Below are positions 1 to 11,837 of a DNA stretch of 64,000 nucleotides, piece by piece. The position numbers and the translations under genes are program-made. Location: the NCBI GenBank assembly GCA_012932295.1, contig JAAONU010000009.1:3422197-3486196 (forward strand), written 5' to 3'. The notes beneath the pieces were generated by a model. That model searched no databases. It saw only the letters and a list, made by a program, of their open reading frames with translations, and was not told where the DNA came from. The stretch's first letter is position 1, and every line of letters begins with the position of its first letter. This DNA comes from Cyclina sinensis. Its lineage: Eukaryota; Mollusca; Bivalvia; Venerida; Veneridae.

Positions 1-919
1 TTCGCTCTATCATTACTCCCGAGGCCACGACTTTTTAATATATTGGTTTACAAAACCCGCCGACCCTAATTTCTTGGAAAGTGGAAAAAAAATAAAATCA
101 GAAAATCGTCCTTGTTTATACGTTTCATTTCCGACCACTCAGAAAAGCGACGAAAACAATAAAAAAACGAGTCACTTCGAGTACGAATGCAAATAAAAGT
201 GAGTAAATACGAATGCCATTCAACGATATAAAACAAAAATAACCATTTAATTATTCAAATAAATAATACCAGAAGAACAATGTCGTAAACAATGATCACT
301 TCTGAGGTCATTCAATGCCATTTTCAGAAAATGGGGTTACAATAAAAAAGATTTCGGGAAAATCTATTTGTAAATACAAGTCGAGTCTTGAAATATTCAT
401 GCGCCGCATGGAAAATTACTGCATTTATCTGGTTTTTCCGATGCTGGAAAGTAAAATTAAAAAGAACAAACGCTAATTGTTTTTCTTTTTTTTTTTTGGT
501 TTTTTTTTTTGTTGTTTTTTTTTTTAAAGTAAGCGATGTTAATACAGCTTTATACATTCATTACAAATGTACTATGAAGTTATGCCGTGCGAGAATTTAA
601 CGATGTTTGTGACCCACGTGAAAACAACGAGTGTGCAACGTTTTGATAATCTTAGATCAAGTTTTACTGACCTTTGCGTATTTCTCAGCATGAAAGACAA
701 TTATATCCTGTGGTATAAAGATAATGAAACTTAATTGGTATGTGTGAACAAAAGGGTATGAATTCCTATTGCGTCATTCGTTATGTATTTTATGACCTGT
801 AATGATCTGTGTTGTTTTAGCAAGTGTCACATCGCTTATTCACACAGGAGTCATACGGACCTGTAAATCATTTAACTAAAAAAATTACGATCCAATCAAA
901 TTATGTACAAATTGTGTGT
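1..919. other. Non-coding AT-rich stretch
   Basis: No supported gene. It holds poly-T/poly-A tracts near 487-525; the short reading frames across them are lysine- or phenylalanine-rich low-complexity translations. No splice-flanked exon, RNA gene or mobile-element domain is visible. Confidence 0.6.
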
Positions 920-1090
920 TTCCTCCGCGATCGCGGTCGACGCAATCCTCCGAAAAACGCGGAGTTTCTCCTTGAGAAACGCTCAGAATCTCCGCGATTT
1001 AAGTTTACACACGATCGCCGCGTTTTTAAGAGTTTTAGAGCGTTCCCGCGGAGATTCTCCGCAAATATTGAGTTTTTACAAATTATTTTC
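920..1090. repeat. TCCGCG/CGCGGA-rich island, copy 1
   Basis: A GC-rich patch in AT-rich DNA in which TCCGCG and its complement CGCGGA recur in both orientations, so the strand can fold on itself. A second island with the same words lies at 2,088-2,225. Open frames across it are arginine/serine-rich and look like a by-product of the repeat. It probably belongs to a dispersed foldback repeat family; the family is not recognised. Confidence 0.45.
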
Positions 1091-2087
1091 TATTTAAAGG
1101 TGTGAAAAAATAATTATTATAAAGTACATTTGCTGTGTACGTTTATTGCAGGCTTCGTTTTTGAATTTTTCAAAACGCTTAATATTTAGCAAAATCGATC
1201 AATAATTTTTGGCCAGCACCAAGACGATACAGATGTCGCAGCAGAGTTTATGGTTTCTTAAAAATAAGAGTTTAACACGTGTTGATCGTAAAACCAGTCA
1301 ATTCATTTTCATAAACTATGATCAGCTGTTTCGTGAAGCAATCTCATTCTCTGCGTACTTAACAAACAGGAGCGTTCGTACACAATTGCATCAGAATTAG
1401 CGCGCATTTTGACTGTTTAAATTAGATGTACATGTATTAACTTTTCGCAGTTTGAATGTCATTTGTAATTTATTTGCGAGTAATTTATTTGCAAGTGGAT
1501 TAGCGCAAGCGGGTCAAAAACTTGAAAATATAGAAATTGCAGCAATTTAAGTTTATTAACAAACTGTCAGGAGGTATGTAAATCTATTCATAATCGGCTG
1601 TGTTTCTTTTCTACAAATACCCTCATTTCACGTATTCAGTATTAATGATCGAGTCGTACAAAACCAAACTTTCTGTTCAGTCAACAAAGCCAACATTGTA
1701 TAAATAAAGAATATCCACATATATGTCCCTTATTCAGAAAACATCATTAAAAAACTATCGGTTTTCACGGAAAAAGCATGGAACATTTCTCGCTCGAAAG
1801 AGCACGTGGTGTCTGAAGCTTGTAAAAAGACGTAATTTGAATATCATATATGGAAAATTACTCTCGCTTAATGTTAAAGGTCATATCTTATATTTAAGAA
1901 CCAATTAACGCTTGAGACACAATATAGTATGCGTGTACAGATCATAGGTCGTGAGACCAACACATGATATCGTGTATTTTTGATGTAACGAATCAAAATA
2001 TATGGCATACTGAAACTTGAAGATAAAAAGTGTAAGTAAATATGAAATTTCACGAGAAGATTAACAATTCAGTCAACTGAATGCATA
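1091..2087. other. Non-coding stretch
   Basis: No domain, splice-flanked exon or RNA gene recognised. Short open frames show no protein-like composition. Confidence 0.5.
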
Positions 2088-2225
2088 AAAATCGCGGAAA
2101 TTCGCGGAGGATTGAATTCCGTCAGTTTTCAGACAAAAAATCGTCTCCGCGACGCCTCCGCGATTTAGGAAGTTTCTTAGAGTTCTCCGCGATTTTCCTC
2201 CTTATGTCCGCGGAGTTAAAGAGAA
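2088..2225. repeat. TCCGCG/CGCGGA-rich island, copy 2
   Basis: Second GC-rich island with TCCGCG, CGCGGA and CCGCGATTT words in both orientations, like 920-1,090. The 70-residue plus-strand frame here (2,081-2,293) is basic and serine-rich and resembles translated repeat. Confidence 0.45.
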
Positions 2226-2639
2226 AAATGTACATATCTCGGGAGCAGTACTGTACACTCCTCCCCTCTTGCATTCAGATATTTCGTTGGTGAAAAAGAT
2301 ACTGTATTTTTATACATGATGTAATACATTTGACGAGTTAGCTTTATCTCTTTTAAAAGAATTAGGGTATAATTTTCTTGTTAATGTCTTAATATCTGAA
2401 GAAATTCACACATGTTGTTTCAACTGAAAATGTTTTTTTCGACCGCCCAACGGACCATTTTCTGAAAAAAAAATTGTAAACCAATAAAGAAAAAGTCATG
2501 GCCCGACTGTTTTTTATACAGAATTTTGACAAGAATGTTGTATTTACATGCTCACATTAGTTGAAGTAAAGGTTTTAAAAGATATATAACTACAAGAGTT
2601 TTAAGAAAATGACGATTGTTTCTTGCTTTTTCATGAAAA

Positions 2640-3560
2640 GAATTATTTGCCATCTTTAGACTGCTAGCAGCCCAGAGGTCCTGCGGCCTTAGATATCCGT
2701 TGTTTTTCACTGTGAAGAAATTTATTTCTGATAAGTGTCAACAAATAACATAAGCTATCTGTCTCTCATAATCTTAAATAGAAAGAAAGAAAGAAAGCGT
2801 TCATTAATACGTCTTTTACAATGAAACACAACATCTATTTCAGACCGCTAGACTGCTGGCAGCCTACAGATAGCAAGCATTCATTTTCATGAAAATAAAT
2901 CACCATTTTTAAATTTACAAAAATAAACTTGTTTAGAATGTTTACTGGAATTGACTCTTTTCGTAAAACCCCTCTCTTTTTTAACTGGCAAAAAAATATT
3001 CTCCCAACCTTTATGTTCAACTTTGATACATTGTCTGTATATAACACTTTAGGCCCATGGAAATACTTTTTTTCATGAAAAAGCCATTATTTTAATTTGC
3101 AAAAAAATACACCCTGAACCTCTTTTATTTTCGTTGTTAGTTGACACTTAGTTCAAAGCGTTATTCTTACGGTGATACCCAATGTATATTTTCAGCCACT
3201 AAACCACTGGACTAGTAGCCTTCGGATAATAAATCCTGAAAAAAAAGTTTTCTGAACCACAAACATACACCCAATCCCTTTTTTATCTTGCCTTTGTTTG
3301 TTGACAATTAGTTCAAAGATATCATTCTTATTTTAATACACAATGTATACTGTGCCGATAGGCCGTTGGGTCGCTAGCAGCCTTCAGAAAGTAATTACTT
3401 CTTTTCATTAAAACCTCTCATTTTTTAACTTGCAAAAAACCAACCTTAATTCCCCTTTTTTACATTTAGTCCAAAGATAATAAATTAATTTTGATACACA
3501 GCTAGACCGCTTGGCCGCTACGTTTAGGCAGCCAGGTCGCCGGGCCGCCAACTCCACGAA
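2640..3560. repeat. Diverged tandem array, period about 145-190 bp
   Basis: The landmark GCTAGCAGCC, or a close variant, recurs near 2,663, 2,852, 3,211, 3,373 and 3,520. Between landmarks the same order is kept: a TTTTCATGAAAA-type block, AACTTGCAAAAAA, then GTTAGTTGACA...TTAGTTCAAAG and an ACACAATGTATA box. Units are heavily diverged and differ in length, as in an old satellite or decayed minisatellite. No coding potential. Confidence 0.5.
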
Positions 3561-4590
3561 CATGTTATAATTATGTTTTGTTTTATTTAAAAGAAAGATT
3601 TTATAAAAATAGATTGAAATAAAATTGTTTGTCTGAGGTATCTGTCTGATTTATCGACCAATTTACAAATTAAAACGTTTTGTTTTGTACGAGAAGTGAA
3701 GAGTTTAAACAGATATTAACACAAATGTTCTCCTTATTTGGAGTTAATTCCCTTTATCTCGCCATAAAGAATACACAGTTGTTGTTTTACGGTTCTGTGA
3801 CGGTGTAAGCTACACATGGTTGTGTGAATGGTAAACAAACACAAATTAAGTTTATTGTTAAAGCGTTTTTACCTCGACATGGAAACAATATATGTTAAAC
3901 ATGTATTATTGTTTTGTGGGTACTTATACGGGCGTTATGTTATGATCCTTACATCTGTTGACGTAAAGGTTTAAAATGATAGAGAACTACAAGATTTATG
4001 CGATTAGTGTTGAATGCGGAAACACAGATTAGAAACTCTCACCTCTGATAGAACTCAAACCAGTATGAGTCCTGCCATCTTGTGACTGCTGCATATTAGA
4101 CGTATGTAACTTTCGTAAAAAAGTCATACTTTGTCTTTTCAGGCATTACCTCGCGTATTTGTTTCTCCAAGTATTTATTTCATTGTTACAGCTCTCATGT
4201 TTTCTCAGAAGTTTCTTGTGTTTTTATTTCTTAAGAATTTTGTTTGTATATTAATCTGATCTTCGTTCAAACGGGAATAATAGTGCAAAAGCTCTAAAAA
4301 AAGTTATAATTTAACTCACTTGAGATATGAACTTTAAATTACAATTTTTTGAACAAATGACAGATAGTAGAATTGAAGAATCGCAACTTCATTTAAAACG
4401 CCAGATATTTAGACGATTTCATGTTCCCGTATAAATCTATAAAATTGATCAACTTTGCAGTTGAACATGTAACGCTGCATAGAAAATTTCTTTTGTTATA
4501 TTTACAGTACGATAATGCGAGAATATGCGTTTTATATTCTTACGGACATAAAAGATTTTAACAGAAAGATGCAATGCATGACAAAGACCA
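3561..4590. other. Non-coding stretch with a short dispersed repeat
   Basis: Sequence at about 3,950-3,995 resembles 2,550-2,600 (TTGACGTAAAGGTTT followed by AACTACAAGA), so the tandem array at 2,640-3,560 lies between two copies of a short dispersed repeat. No gene seen. Confidence 0.4.
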
Positions 4591-4593
4591 TCC

Positions 4594-4655
4594 AGAGCGG
4601 GGATTCAAACTCAGATCCTCCCGCATAGAACATACGTTCTACAACCCTGAGACAA
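4594..4655 (-). repeat. tRNA-derived relic
   Basis: On the minus strand a B-box-like GAGTTTGAATCC follows a degenerate D-arm region. No full cloverleaf forms. Best read as the head of an old tRNA-derived SINE, not a working tRNA. Confidence 0.4.
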
Positions 4656-5048
4656 AGACGCAGTTTTAAGAGGATGTATTTCTGCAATTATAGACCGGTA
4701 TGCAATGGATCCAGAGGTCTAATTAATGCACAGTTTGAACATTTTTCGTTATAAACGAAAACACATTTTTCTTGTAAATGTGAAGTCAGTTGACAATGGG
4801 GAGTGTAATTAACAATTTCTTACCTAGCTGTTACCATTACTGCTAACATTTCTACCTATATTCCAGAAAATATGAAAATAATGGAGAAAATTTCAAAAGG
4901 AACAAATTGGTTATCTGTTTTTAGTAACACATTTAAAAGCCTTTTCAAATTTACAATGTGCCTGCCTGTCTTAAGGTAACTGGTCATGTCTGTTGGTCCT
5001 TCCATCCGTCCGTCTTTCTATCATTTTATCCGTTTTGCAATGCATCTA
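4656..5048. other. Non-coding stretch before the truncated LINE
   Basis: No gene. A TCCATCCGTCCGTC simple-sequence patch sits at about 5,000-5,020, just before protein homology to the LINE begins. Confidence 0.4.
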
Positions 5049-7192
5049 TTACCTGTGAGGACAACTTAACCAGGCTCGAATCTGATTGCAAGAGAGCTCA
5101 AGCTCAAAATAAATATCTTATAGCCATATTCTTAGACCTTATCAATGCCTTTGACAAAATGTGGAACGGTGGAGCAATTTTACAACTTAATGAAGTAGGA
5201 ATAAAAGGCCGCATGTTAAAATGGATTTATGCCTTTTTACAAAAAAGAACAATAAAAGTAAAATTAAACGGAACTACATCTGAGAGTGTAATAACGTAAA
5301 ATGGCTGCCCTCAAGGGGCTGTATTGTCTCCGATTATTTTCAGTCTCATGATGAACACATTCGAAAAGCAAATCAATAAATTTAACGACAAAAACCCAAC
5401 GTATAACACAAAAATCTCGCAATTTGTAGACGACTCTGCCACGTGGCTAACATCCTACAGTCCAGTTTTAGCAGTTAAAAAAGCTCAGAAAGTTTTACTT
5501 GAAATTGAGAAATGGAGCAAGGCATGGGGTTTTATCATCAACCCCTCTAAAACTCAGGTACTACTAGTACACAAACAATTCAAACAACCTCCAGAACTAA
5601 ATAAAAGCTTCCTTACACTTAAACTATGTGGAGTAGATCTGAAATATAATAAAACTGCTAAATTTCTAGGCATGTACTTTGATAAAACTTTAACCTGGAA
5701 AAATCATATAGAATATATTATATCAAGGTGCCAAAGAGACCTCAATATTATAAGATCGGTTAGAGGTACCTCATGGGGCACTGATAAAAAATGCCTCCTT
5801 AGTATATTCAAATCGTTAATAGCTAGCAGAATAGAATATGGTAGCTCAATATATGCCTCTGCTCCAGACTGGTTACTTTCAAAACTTCAAGTACTACAAA
5901 ACAAAGCTCTAAAACTAATTGTGGGATGCCCCGGATACACACCCACCCTCCCTCTACATATTGAAACAGTTATATTCCCTTTAAACATAAATAGAGAGAT
6001 TTCAGCACTTAAATATTACACGAGAAGTTCAAGACTGACTGATAAACTCCCAATAAATAATGAAATATGTGAAGATCCAGCTTACCATATAAATAAAAAC
6101 CAAACTAAATATTTTAAACACCCCTATTCCCAAAAAATACAACAGTTAACCCAGGAATACGGATTAAATAATATTCATGTACAACCCCCGATATATGAAC
6201 ATGTTAGTAATTTAAAAATACCTACAGTCAATCTTGAACTGGTAGGAAAAATTAATAAACAAAACGACCAAGAAAAAGGGCTAATTATAGCAAATCTCCA
6301 CATAATAAAATACTTTCATAATTCTACAAAAATCTTTACTGATGGCAGTAAGGACAGGGAGAAAAATCTAGCAGGGGCAGGCCTAGTAATTATCGCCCCT
6401 GATGGTCAAACTATATCAAAATCCAACTTTAAACTTCCAGGCGCTGTCTCTATTTATACTTGTGAAATGTTCGGCATCCACGAGGCGGTTAAATATATCC
6501 ACACAAACAACCTAAAGGACGCTGCAATTCTTAGCGACAGCTTAAGTGTTCTACAGTCCATAGCATCGGGGGTCTCGTTACAAAGACCAGAATTATTAAA
6601 TGAAATACTTAAAACTTGCACCAATATAAATCAAAATGGAAATAAAATTCAGTTTACTTGGATACCCAGTCATATAGGCATTAACGGAAATGACCTAGCA
6701 GACGACCAGGCCAAAACCGGGAGTCTAGCTGGAGTTGCTTCCCTTATACCCCTAAATGTCGCAGAGGTAACTAGTTTGATTAAAAGACATGCTAAAATTA
6801 AATTACATCAGTCTTGGACGGATCACTGTAATACGCATGAAATTCTATCCAACTTTAGCCCCCCTACAAAAATAATACAATACTACCAAAACAGAAAGTA
6901 TGATTGTCTCTACACGAGACTAAAACTAAACTCTAGTTTCCTTAAAAGATTTGACTCAAATAAAGACAGAACTTGTGACAACTGTTCAGGTACTAACTCA
7001 CTTGAACACTTTCTGTTTGAGTGTCCATCCCTTCAATCAGAAAGGGAAGAATTTAAATCTAACCTATTACAACTAGGAATAAAGCAAGTCACCGTTTCGA
7101 CTCTAGTAAATCCCCCAGAAGAGCTTGCAGGTCATATAAGAGAAATCCTGTTAAAATATATCATAAAAACAGGATACGAAAATAATCTATGA
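5049..7192 (+). pseudogene. 5'-truncated LINE: reverse transcriptase + RNase H
   Basis: This is the C-terminal half of a non-LTR retrotransposon polyprotein, which copies element RNA at a nicked target. Homology begins inside the RT domain about 30 residues before motif A (FLDLINAFDKMW). It continues through motif B (NGCPQGAVLSP) and motif C (FVDD), a thumb, and then an RNase H domain. The RNase H acidic residues are all visible: FTDGS, the Glu of CEMFG, LSDSLSVL and NDLADDQAK. A C-x2-C-x7-H-x4-C knuckle near 6,975-7,025 closes the protein. RT plus RNase H points to the I/Jockey-like group. One in-frame TAA at 5,297-5,299, just before motif B, splits it; the frame does not change, so this is a single nonsense change. 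The ORF1 and endonuclease regions are absent, as expected from aborted reverse transcription. The exact 3' end is not resolved. Confidence 0.9.
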
Positions 7193-8326
7193 GCTCAGAA
7201 AACAAGGCTATCCGGTTTCATTTACAAAACTAACATAATAAATGCTTACTTCTGTGCGGGAAAAAATGAAGATTTAAATTTAACGTCACCATTATTGAAA
7301 GAGGTAATGGAATATATTTTAAAATAGAGAAAGTCAAAAAAATCTTCTTGATATTTCCACAGGATATTCCTTATTTTTATTATTATAATTATAATTATAC
7401 CGAAAATAATTGTAAAATATTGTGTTTTTTCCTTAAAATAAAATATTGATAAAGAGTTAAAAAAAACCCTAAAAAGCATTATTTGCAACTTTTAATATAG
7501 ACTTTTATATGTGCACTCTCTCAAAGGCATGTCTTCGGCGTGTTTTTAAGACGATATTGAGACGTATTTAAAGAGAAAATGACTTTACAAATTTAAAAAA
7601 GTTGTCGAAACAATGAAAATTTCTTTCATAGACTTTAAAACTAGACATTTCCAAGTCCTATTTAATTTCCAAAACTTAGGAGGATTGGATTGATTGCTTT
7701 ACTTAATAAGATACAGTGAATTTCCATAAAATGGTTTGACAGGTCTAAACATAAAACTTTACTTTTTCTAAAGTGGAGACTTTGATTATTTTGAGTTGTT
7801 GGTTTTCGTATAATCTGGAAAGTGGTTTTATAAGCCATACTTTCCCGTTACGGTATTTATCATGAGTTTTATGCATCTTGGTTGACAATGAGTTTGACCC
7901 ATTTGGAAAGCTACCTTTATTCAACGCGTCATACTTGTAATGCAGAAAAAGGTGTATTTGCCTCACCAAGTAAGCTATGCCGTAAGTGACATGACCTCTG
8001 TTCATAATGTCCTAATGTCGGGCAGGGGCCGACACAGTTCACAGCTGAAAGCCGACAGAGATTAAAAAAAAAAACTGGGGTATCTTTCTGATTTCACTGA
8101 CGTTTTTAACTAAATGTACTTATTTTAATAATTTTTGTTGAAGTCCACATATGAAAAATTTATTTCGAACATCTTTGTCATAAACTGTGAAAAAATTAGT
8201 ACTGATAAAAGTTGTGATAAGTCATTAATCATGAACTGTTTGTGTAAGCTGACACAGTCGTGAGCAATCTTAAGAAAAACTACTGTGCATTTTGAGTTGA
8301 GAACACCCACTGTGTCTGTAACAGGT
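7193..8326. other. Non-coding stretch
   Basis: Contains the undefined 3' tail of the preceding LINE, an AT microsatellite (about 7,375-7,400) and no recognisable gene. Open frames at 7,246-7,488 and 7,745-8,005 (minus) have no domain or exon signal. Confidence 0.45.
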
Positions 8327-8398
8327 GGCTCGGTCGGGACTCGGACCCTGGGCCTTCCGTTTACCGGGCGGATAATCTACCAACAGAGCTACCAAGCC
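8327..8398 (-). repeat. tRNA-Thr-like sequence, copy 1
   Basis: A 72-nt minus-strand sequence with a 7-bp acceptor stem (GGCTTGG/CCGAGCC, one G-U), A-box-like TAGCTC...TTGGTAGA and B-box GGTCCGAGTCCC. The anticodon loop can be read CCGGTAA, giving GGT (Thr), but position 33 is C and the D stem barely pairs. A related copy lies at 8,598-8,669, and both sit beside the same ACGGTTCTGCCTT word. This is more likely a tRNA-derived repeat than an active gene. Confidence 0.5.
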
Positions 8399-8597
8399 AC
8401 ACGGTTCTGCCTTATCGATTAATCACCAATAAATCTGTACCCGGCTACATATAACCCCTCCATATTTAGAATTCTTCACGAATTCTAAAAGTCACAGCTA
8501 TTATTGTGAACACATTCTCAAGGTGCCGAAGCAATATTCATATTATAACGTAGGCTATTTACGTTAGGCGCCAAATGTTAAGGTGGTGAAAAATCGT

Positions 8598-8669
8598 TGC
8601 TCGACCGGGACTCGAACCTAGGGCCTTCTGCTTACGGGGCGGACATTCTACCAAACGAGCTAGCACACG
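8598..8669 (-). repeat. tRNA-Thr-like sequence, copy 2
   Basis: Second, more decayed copy of the tRNA-like unit at 8,327-8,398, with B-box GGTTCGAGTCCC. The acceptor stem pairs poorly and the anticodon loop reads CCCGTAA. It shares the ACGGTTCTGCCTT word beside the 5' acceptor, so the two copies belong to one repeat family. Confidence 0.45.
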
Positions 8670-8713
8670 GTTCTGCCTTCTGGTTTTGGTCTATCTCCAA
8701 CTTAAAGGTCGTT

Positions 8714-8927
8714 TAGTGGTCTGGCTATTTTGAAAAATTTCCAGTAGTAGCCGCCGGATCCAAGAAAACTTCTTATACGTCCTTTACAGTTTTTGGAGTT
8801 GGCCATTTTTCCACAACAGCGATTTTATCTGGGTAAGTTCCAATGCCCTTGTTAGAAATAAGATATCCTAAGTAAATGACTTGGTCCTTCAATAATTCAC
8901 ATTAGAGGGTCTTAAGATTAAGATGGA
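8714..8927 (-). pseudogene. Gypsy reverse transcriptase relic
   Basis: The minus-strand translation matches the end of a Ty3/Gypsy RT: a CELLKDQVIYLGYLIS segment (after the YLDD region in intact elements), a WPTPKTVKDV segment, then GGYYWKFFKIARPL leading to RNase H. Stop codons interrupt it, at the position before CELL and after KDV. Sequence further upstream on the minus strand (to about 9,210) is not clearly assignable. The LTR relic at 9,213-9,350 next door suggests both derive from a Gypsy-B-like insertion. Confidence 0.7.
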
Positions 8928-9212
8928 TCCCAATGGCGGAGGACTTTGACTTCTTCCTGATTGCAAATAACAGACTTTGATGAAAACTGCTTTGGCGGAA
9001 ATGCTGGAGCATTTGACAGGTACCATAGCTCGGATGCCTGGTCTATTAAATTCTACTTCTCCCGGGCATATACCAATTTTTGAAGACGTTTTTCAGCAGG
9101 ATTCAGTGGCGACCGTGTCAATTTTCTTTCTCATGAAACCTGTCATGACTTTTGATGCAAACGTCTGGAAAATAATATCCTTCTTGTTATAAGCTTTTTC
9201 TTTTCCATCAAC

Positions 9213-9350
9213 AGGGGTGTCGAACGTTCACTAGCTAAGGTGACACTGTCTTAACTAGGTTATGTTAGTCTGGATAAATGCAACTAGACTTGCTACGCTT
9301 CTCGGACTTGCTACGCTGCTGCAGTTGCTGTGCTTCCTGGATTTGCTGGA
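9213..9350 (-). mobile_element. Gypsy-B LTR relic
   Basis: Nearly matches 43,721-43,865, the LTR next to the Gypsy-B gag. Shared words include GTTCACTAGCTAAGGTGACA, GGTTATGTTAGTCTGGATAA and the start of the CTTGCT-rich minisatellite. The inner end (TGTCGAACG here, TGCCGAACG there) is conserved, but no primer-binding site follows, so the copy is truncated or rearranged. Confidence 0.65.
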
Positions 9351-9539
9351 TTTCCTGTCCGCCCCGTAATGGAACCCATTATGTGTCTAAAACACGAAAG
9401 TTTTTCGGAGGTCATTATTTTCAAGATGGTGCGTCTCTAGAAAACTGATTGAGAAGTCAACAAGGTATCTGTAAACTGGAAAAAGTAATGATCATTATAT
9501 TTGATTATTTAGATTATAATTGAAAAAAACGGGCATATC

Positions 9540-9710
9540 AGATCAAGATAGTCTCGGAAATACGGGAGTCAGTATACTGCTCAAATAAGAGTTACTGTAT
9601 ATTTACTAATATGAGAAACTTGAAATACTATTCATTATGTTCCTGAAATACGGGAGTGTGCTTGCAAGTCCGTATATTAGTCGAATACGGTATTCCGTTT
9701 ATTTGAAAAT
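9540..9710. repeat. AATACGG-type repeat patch
   Basis: Repeats GAAATACGGGAGT twice (near 9,557 and 9,646), then CCGTATATTAG and GAATACGGTATTCCG. The same hexamer vocabulary fills 41,436-42,110. Both patches lie close to Gypsy-B material. Confidence 0.4.
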
Positions 9711-10625
9711 AAGAAAATAATATCGGTCATAGTTACACAGTTACAGTTATATAGAGTTATAATGACTAGTTGAAACTAAGTATATTTATATAGCAAAGTG
9801 TTTTCTTTTTGTAATAATGTTTTTCCTTTTTTTTAGTGGGGGGGGTCTGTCAAAACTAAATTCCACTCTTGATTTTATGCCGGATATAGATCATAATCCG
9901 ATGCATGCGTCTCAAACTTGGAAACAAAATTAAAATGAAACCGACTTAACTTTAATTAATCTGCCCGTGTCTATTATCTAGTTTTTATCTCCAAGATGAT
10001 CAGTGATGTGCTTTATTGTCTTAACCAAATTGCAGTATTGGATTATTAAAGCTGGATATGGATCGTAGTTCACAGCACGGTTTTCAAGTTTTTAACTAAA
10101 TTAAATCAAACCTTGCCTCTTGTTAAAATTTTCTTTGCTGGCTGATCTAATATTGCGTAACTGTGATGTACTTTATTGTCTTAAAACAACATTGCGATTT
10201 AAAGTAGGTTTTCTATGATGATATTATTTATACTTAAATGTGCTCTTAGGTCTGTTTGTGCTTCTGTCTTTTAGAAGAAAAATTAAACCGTAATGACTTT
10301 TAAAAATTAAAAAAACGCAGCATTTCAATTATTCTTAAAACGACCTCCTATTGAAATAGTTAGTTTGCCTTTGCTTTGATTAAATCGAACATGTAGATCT
10401 AATTTATCTAAAATGTCATGTTTTGGGTTAGACATCTTTTTTCACCTATGATGAAACATGATTACTTATAAACAGCAAAGAAATTTAAGCCAGTAATACA
10501 ACATTTAAAGTTTGCTTCAGAAAGTTTAACAGCTTCATAACATTAAATTAGCTTAAAAAGTTTGCTGTATGTTATAACAATAAAAAAAGTTTGTTATGAG
10601 ATTACAATTATCAATTAAGATATAT
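9711..10625. other. Non-coding stretch
   Basis: No recognisable gene or RNA. The phrase TGTGCTTTATTGTCTTAA and a near copy (near 10,005 and 10,168) hint at a short internal duplication. Confidence 0.4.
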
Positions 10626-10643
10626 AACAGAACAGAACAGAAC
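10626..10643 (-). repeat. LINE 3' tandem tail (TTCTG)3
   Basis: Three ACAGA/TTCTG units at the 3' end of the minus-strand LINE, directly after an AATAAA-like signal. The tail repeat is what the RT of CR1/L2-like elements uses to prime at the target. Similar TTCTG words occur at 18,700-18,715 and 27,553-27,566 without adjacent coding sequence and may mark very short insertions. Confidence 0.55.
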
Positions 10644-10796
10644 TTTTATTAGACGTGTACGAAGTACATTGTCTTTGTAACATAAATACATGTATATACA
10701 AAGAACAACATAGTCAACGTGACAACGCAAAATACACAGAAATACAAAGAAAACACAAAGAAAATAATATAAATAATGACCTTGAGGATGAACAAA

Positions 10797-11797
10797 TTAG
10801 CTTAAAACGTTAAGAATGTTATTTCTTATGGTTAATGCTTCTTTAACATACAATAATAAAGCGATGATTTCTTTTTTGTTATTTCTTTGTAAAAGTTGAA
10901 TATATTTGTAAACAGACGGTCTAACAATATAAAACTTTTTAATATATTTATTTCTGACATAGGTGTCTTCTCTTACAATTCGATTTCTGTTATATCTACC
11001 TGTTTGAATTCTTAAAGGTAGGACCGAAAGTCTTAATCTGCAAAAATAAAACCTTAAACTTTTTGGTAACAAGTCTAAATATGATTTATATTCTAGACGA
11101 CATTTAAATTCTCTGTAGAAAAACAATACTGGGCTATTCAATGATCGATACCAATCTTGTTTAAAACAATCAATAATTCTACCTTTAAATTCTAGCATGA
11201 TTTGATGTTAACAGTGTTGGCAATATCAAATATATAGGCGTATTCATAATCACTTAATAACTTTTTAACATTATAAACTCAGTTTATTTGACCATTTTTA
11301 CAACCTGTCAAAGCTTGGTTATAAACAGTACGTAAAATAATATTATCAGTATTCACAATTTTCAACCAGTATTGTACAATTCTGACAAATCTATGAATAT
11401 AAAGAGGGTATCTGCCCAATTCACCATAAACACTTGCTGTACACGTGTTGTAATTAACTTTTAACAAGCGTTTGCAAAATTTTAAATGAACTCTTTCTAT
11501 TTCTTTCGATTTTGTATATCCCCAAATCTCTGAAGCATAATTAAGAACTGACAGGACAAAAGCATCGAACAACTGACATAATATTTTCGGACGCAAGTCA
11601 TATTCTTTACACTTGCATAAAAGTACTTTTAAAGATTTCAACGCCTTACCAATTAAATGCTCTTGATTTAAAACAAAGTTTCCCGTGTAATTAAAAACAG
11701 TACCCAAGTTATTAAAATCATTAACAACTTCCAACTGTTTATCGTTATATGTCCAACTTTCTGTAAGTAACAAACCTCCGCGCTTACGAAAAACCAT
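10797..11797 (-). pseudogene. LINE ORF2: RT thumb and C-terminus, knuckle missing
   Basis: Continues the RT with thumb motifs (NDFNNLGTVFNYTG, LNYASEIWG), with a frame break between 11,279 and 11,198. The C-terminal part (YIKKFYIVRPSVYKYIQLLQ) matches the tail that normally follows a C-x2-C...H-x4-C knuckle in this LINE family. Here the sequence passes straight from TGRYNRNRIVRED to the tail and the cysteines are gone, which implies an internal deletion of roughly 20 codons. The family comparison is from memory. Confidence 0.7.
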
Positions 11798-11837
11798 GAT
11801 TTTTGTTTTTGAAGTGTTAACAGTCAGACCCCAAAGA

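Noticed and set aside
324..600. Overlapping frames on both strands near 324-600
   Set aside because: Both translate the poly-T/poly-A tract (poly-Lys or poly-Phe).
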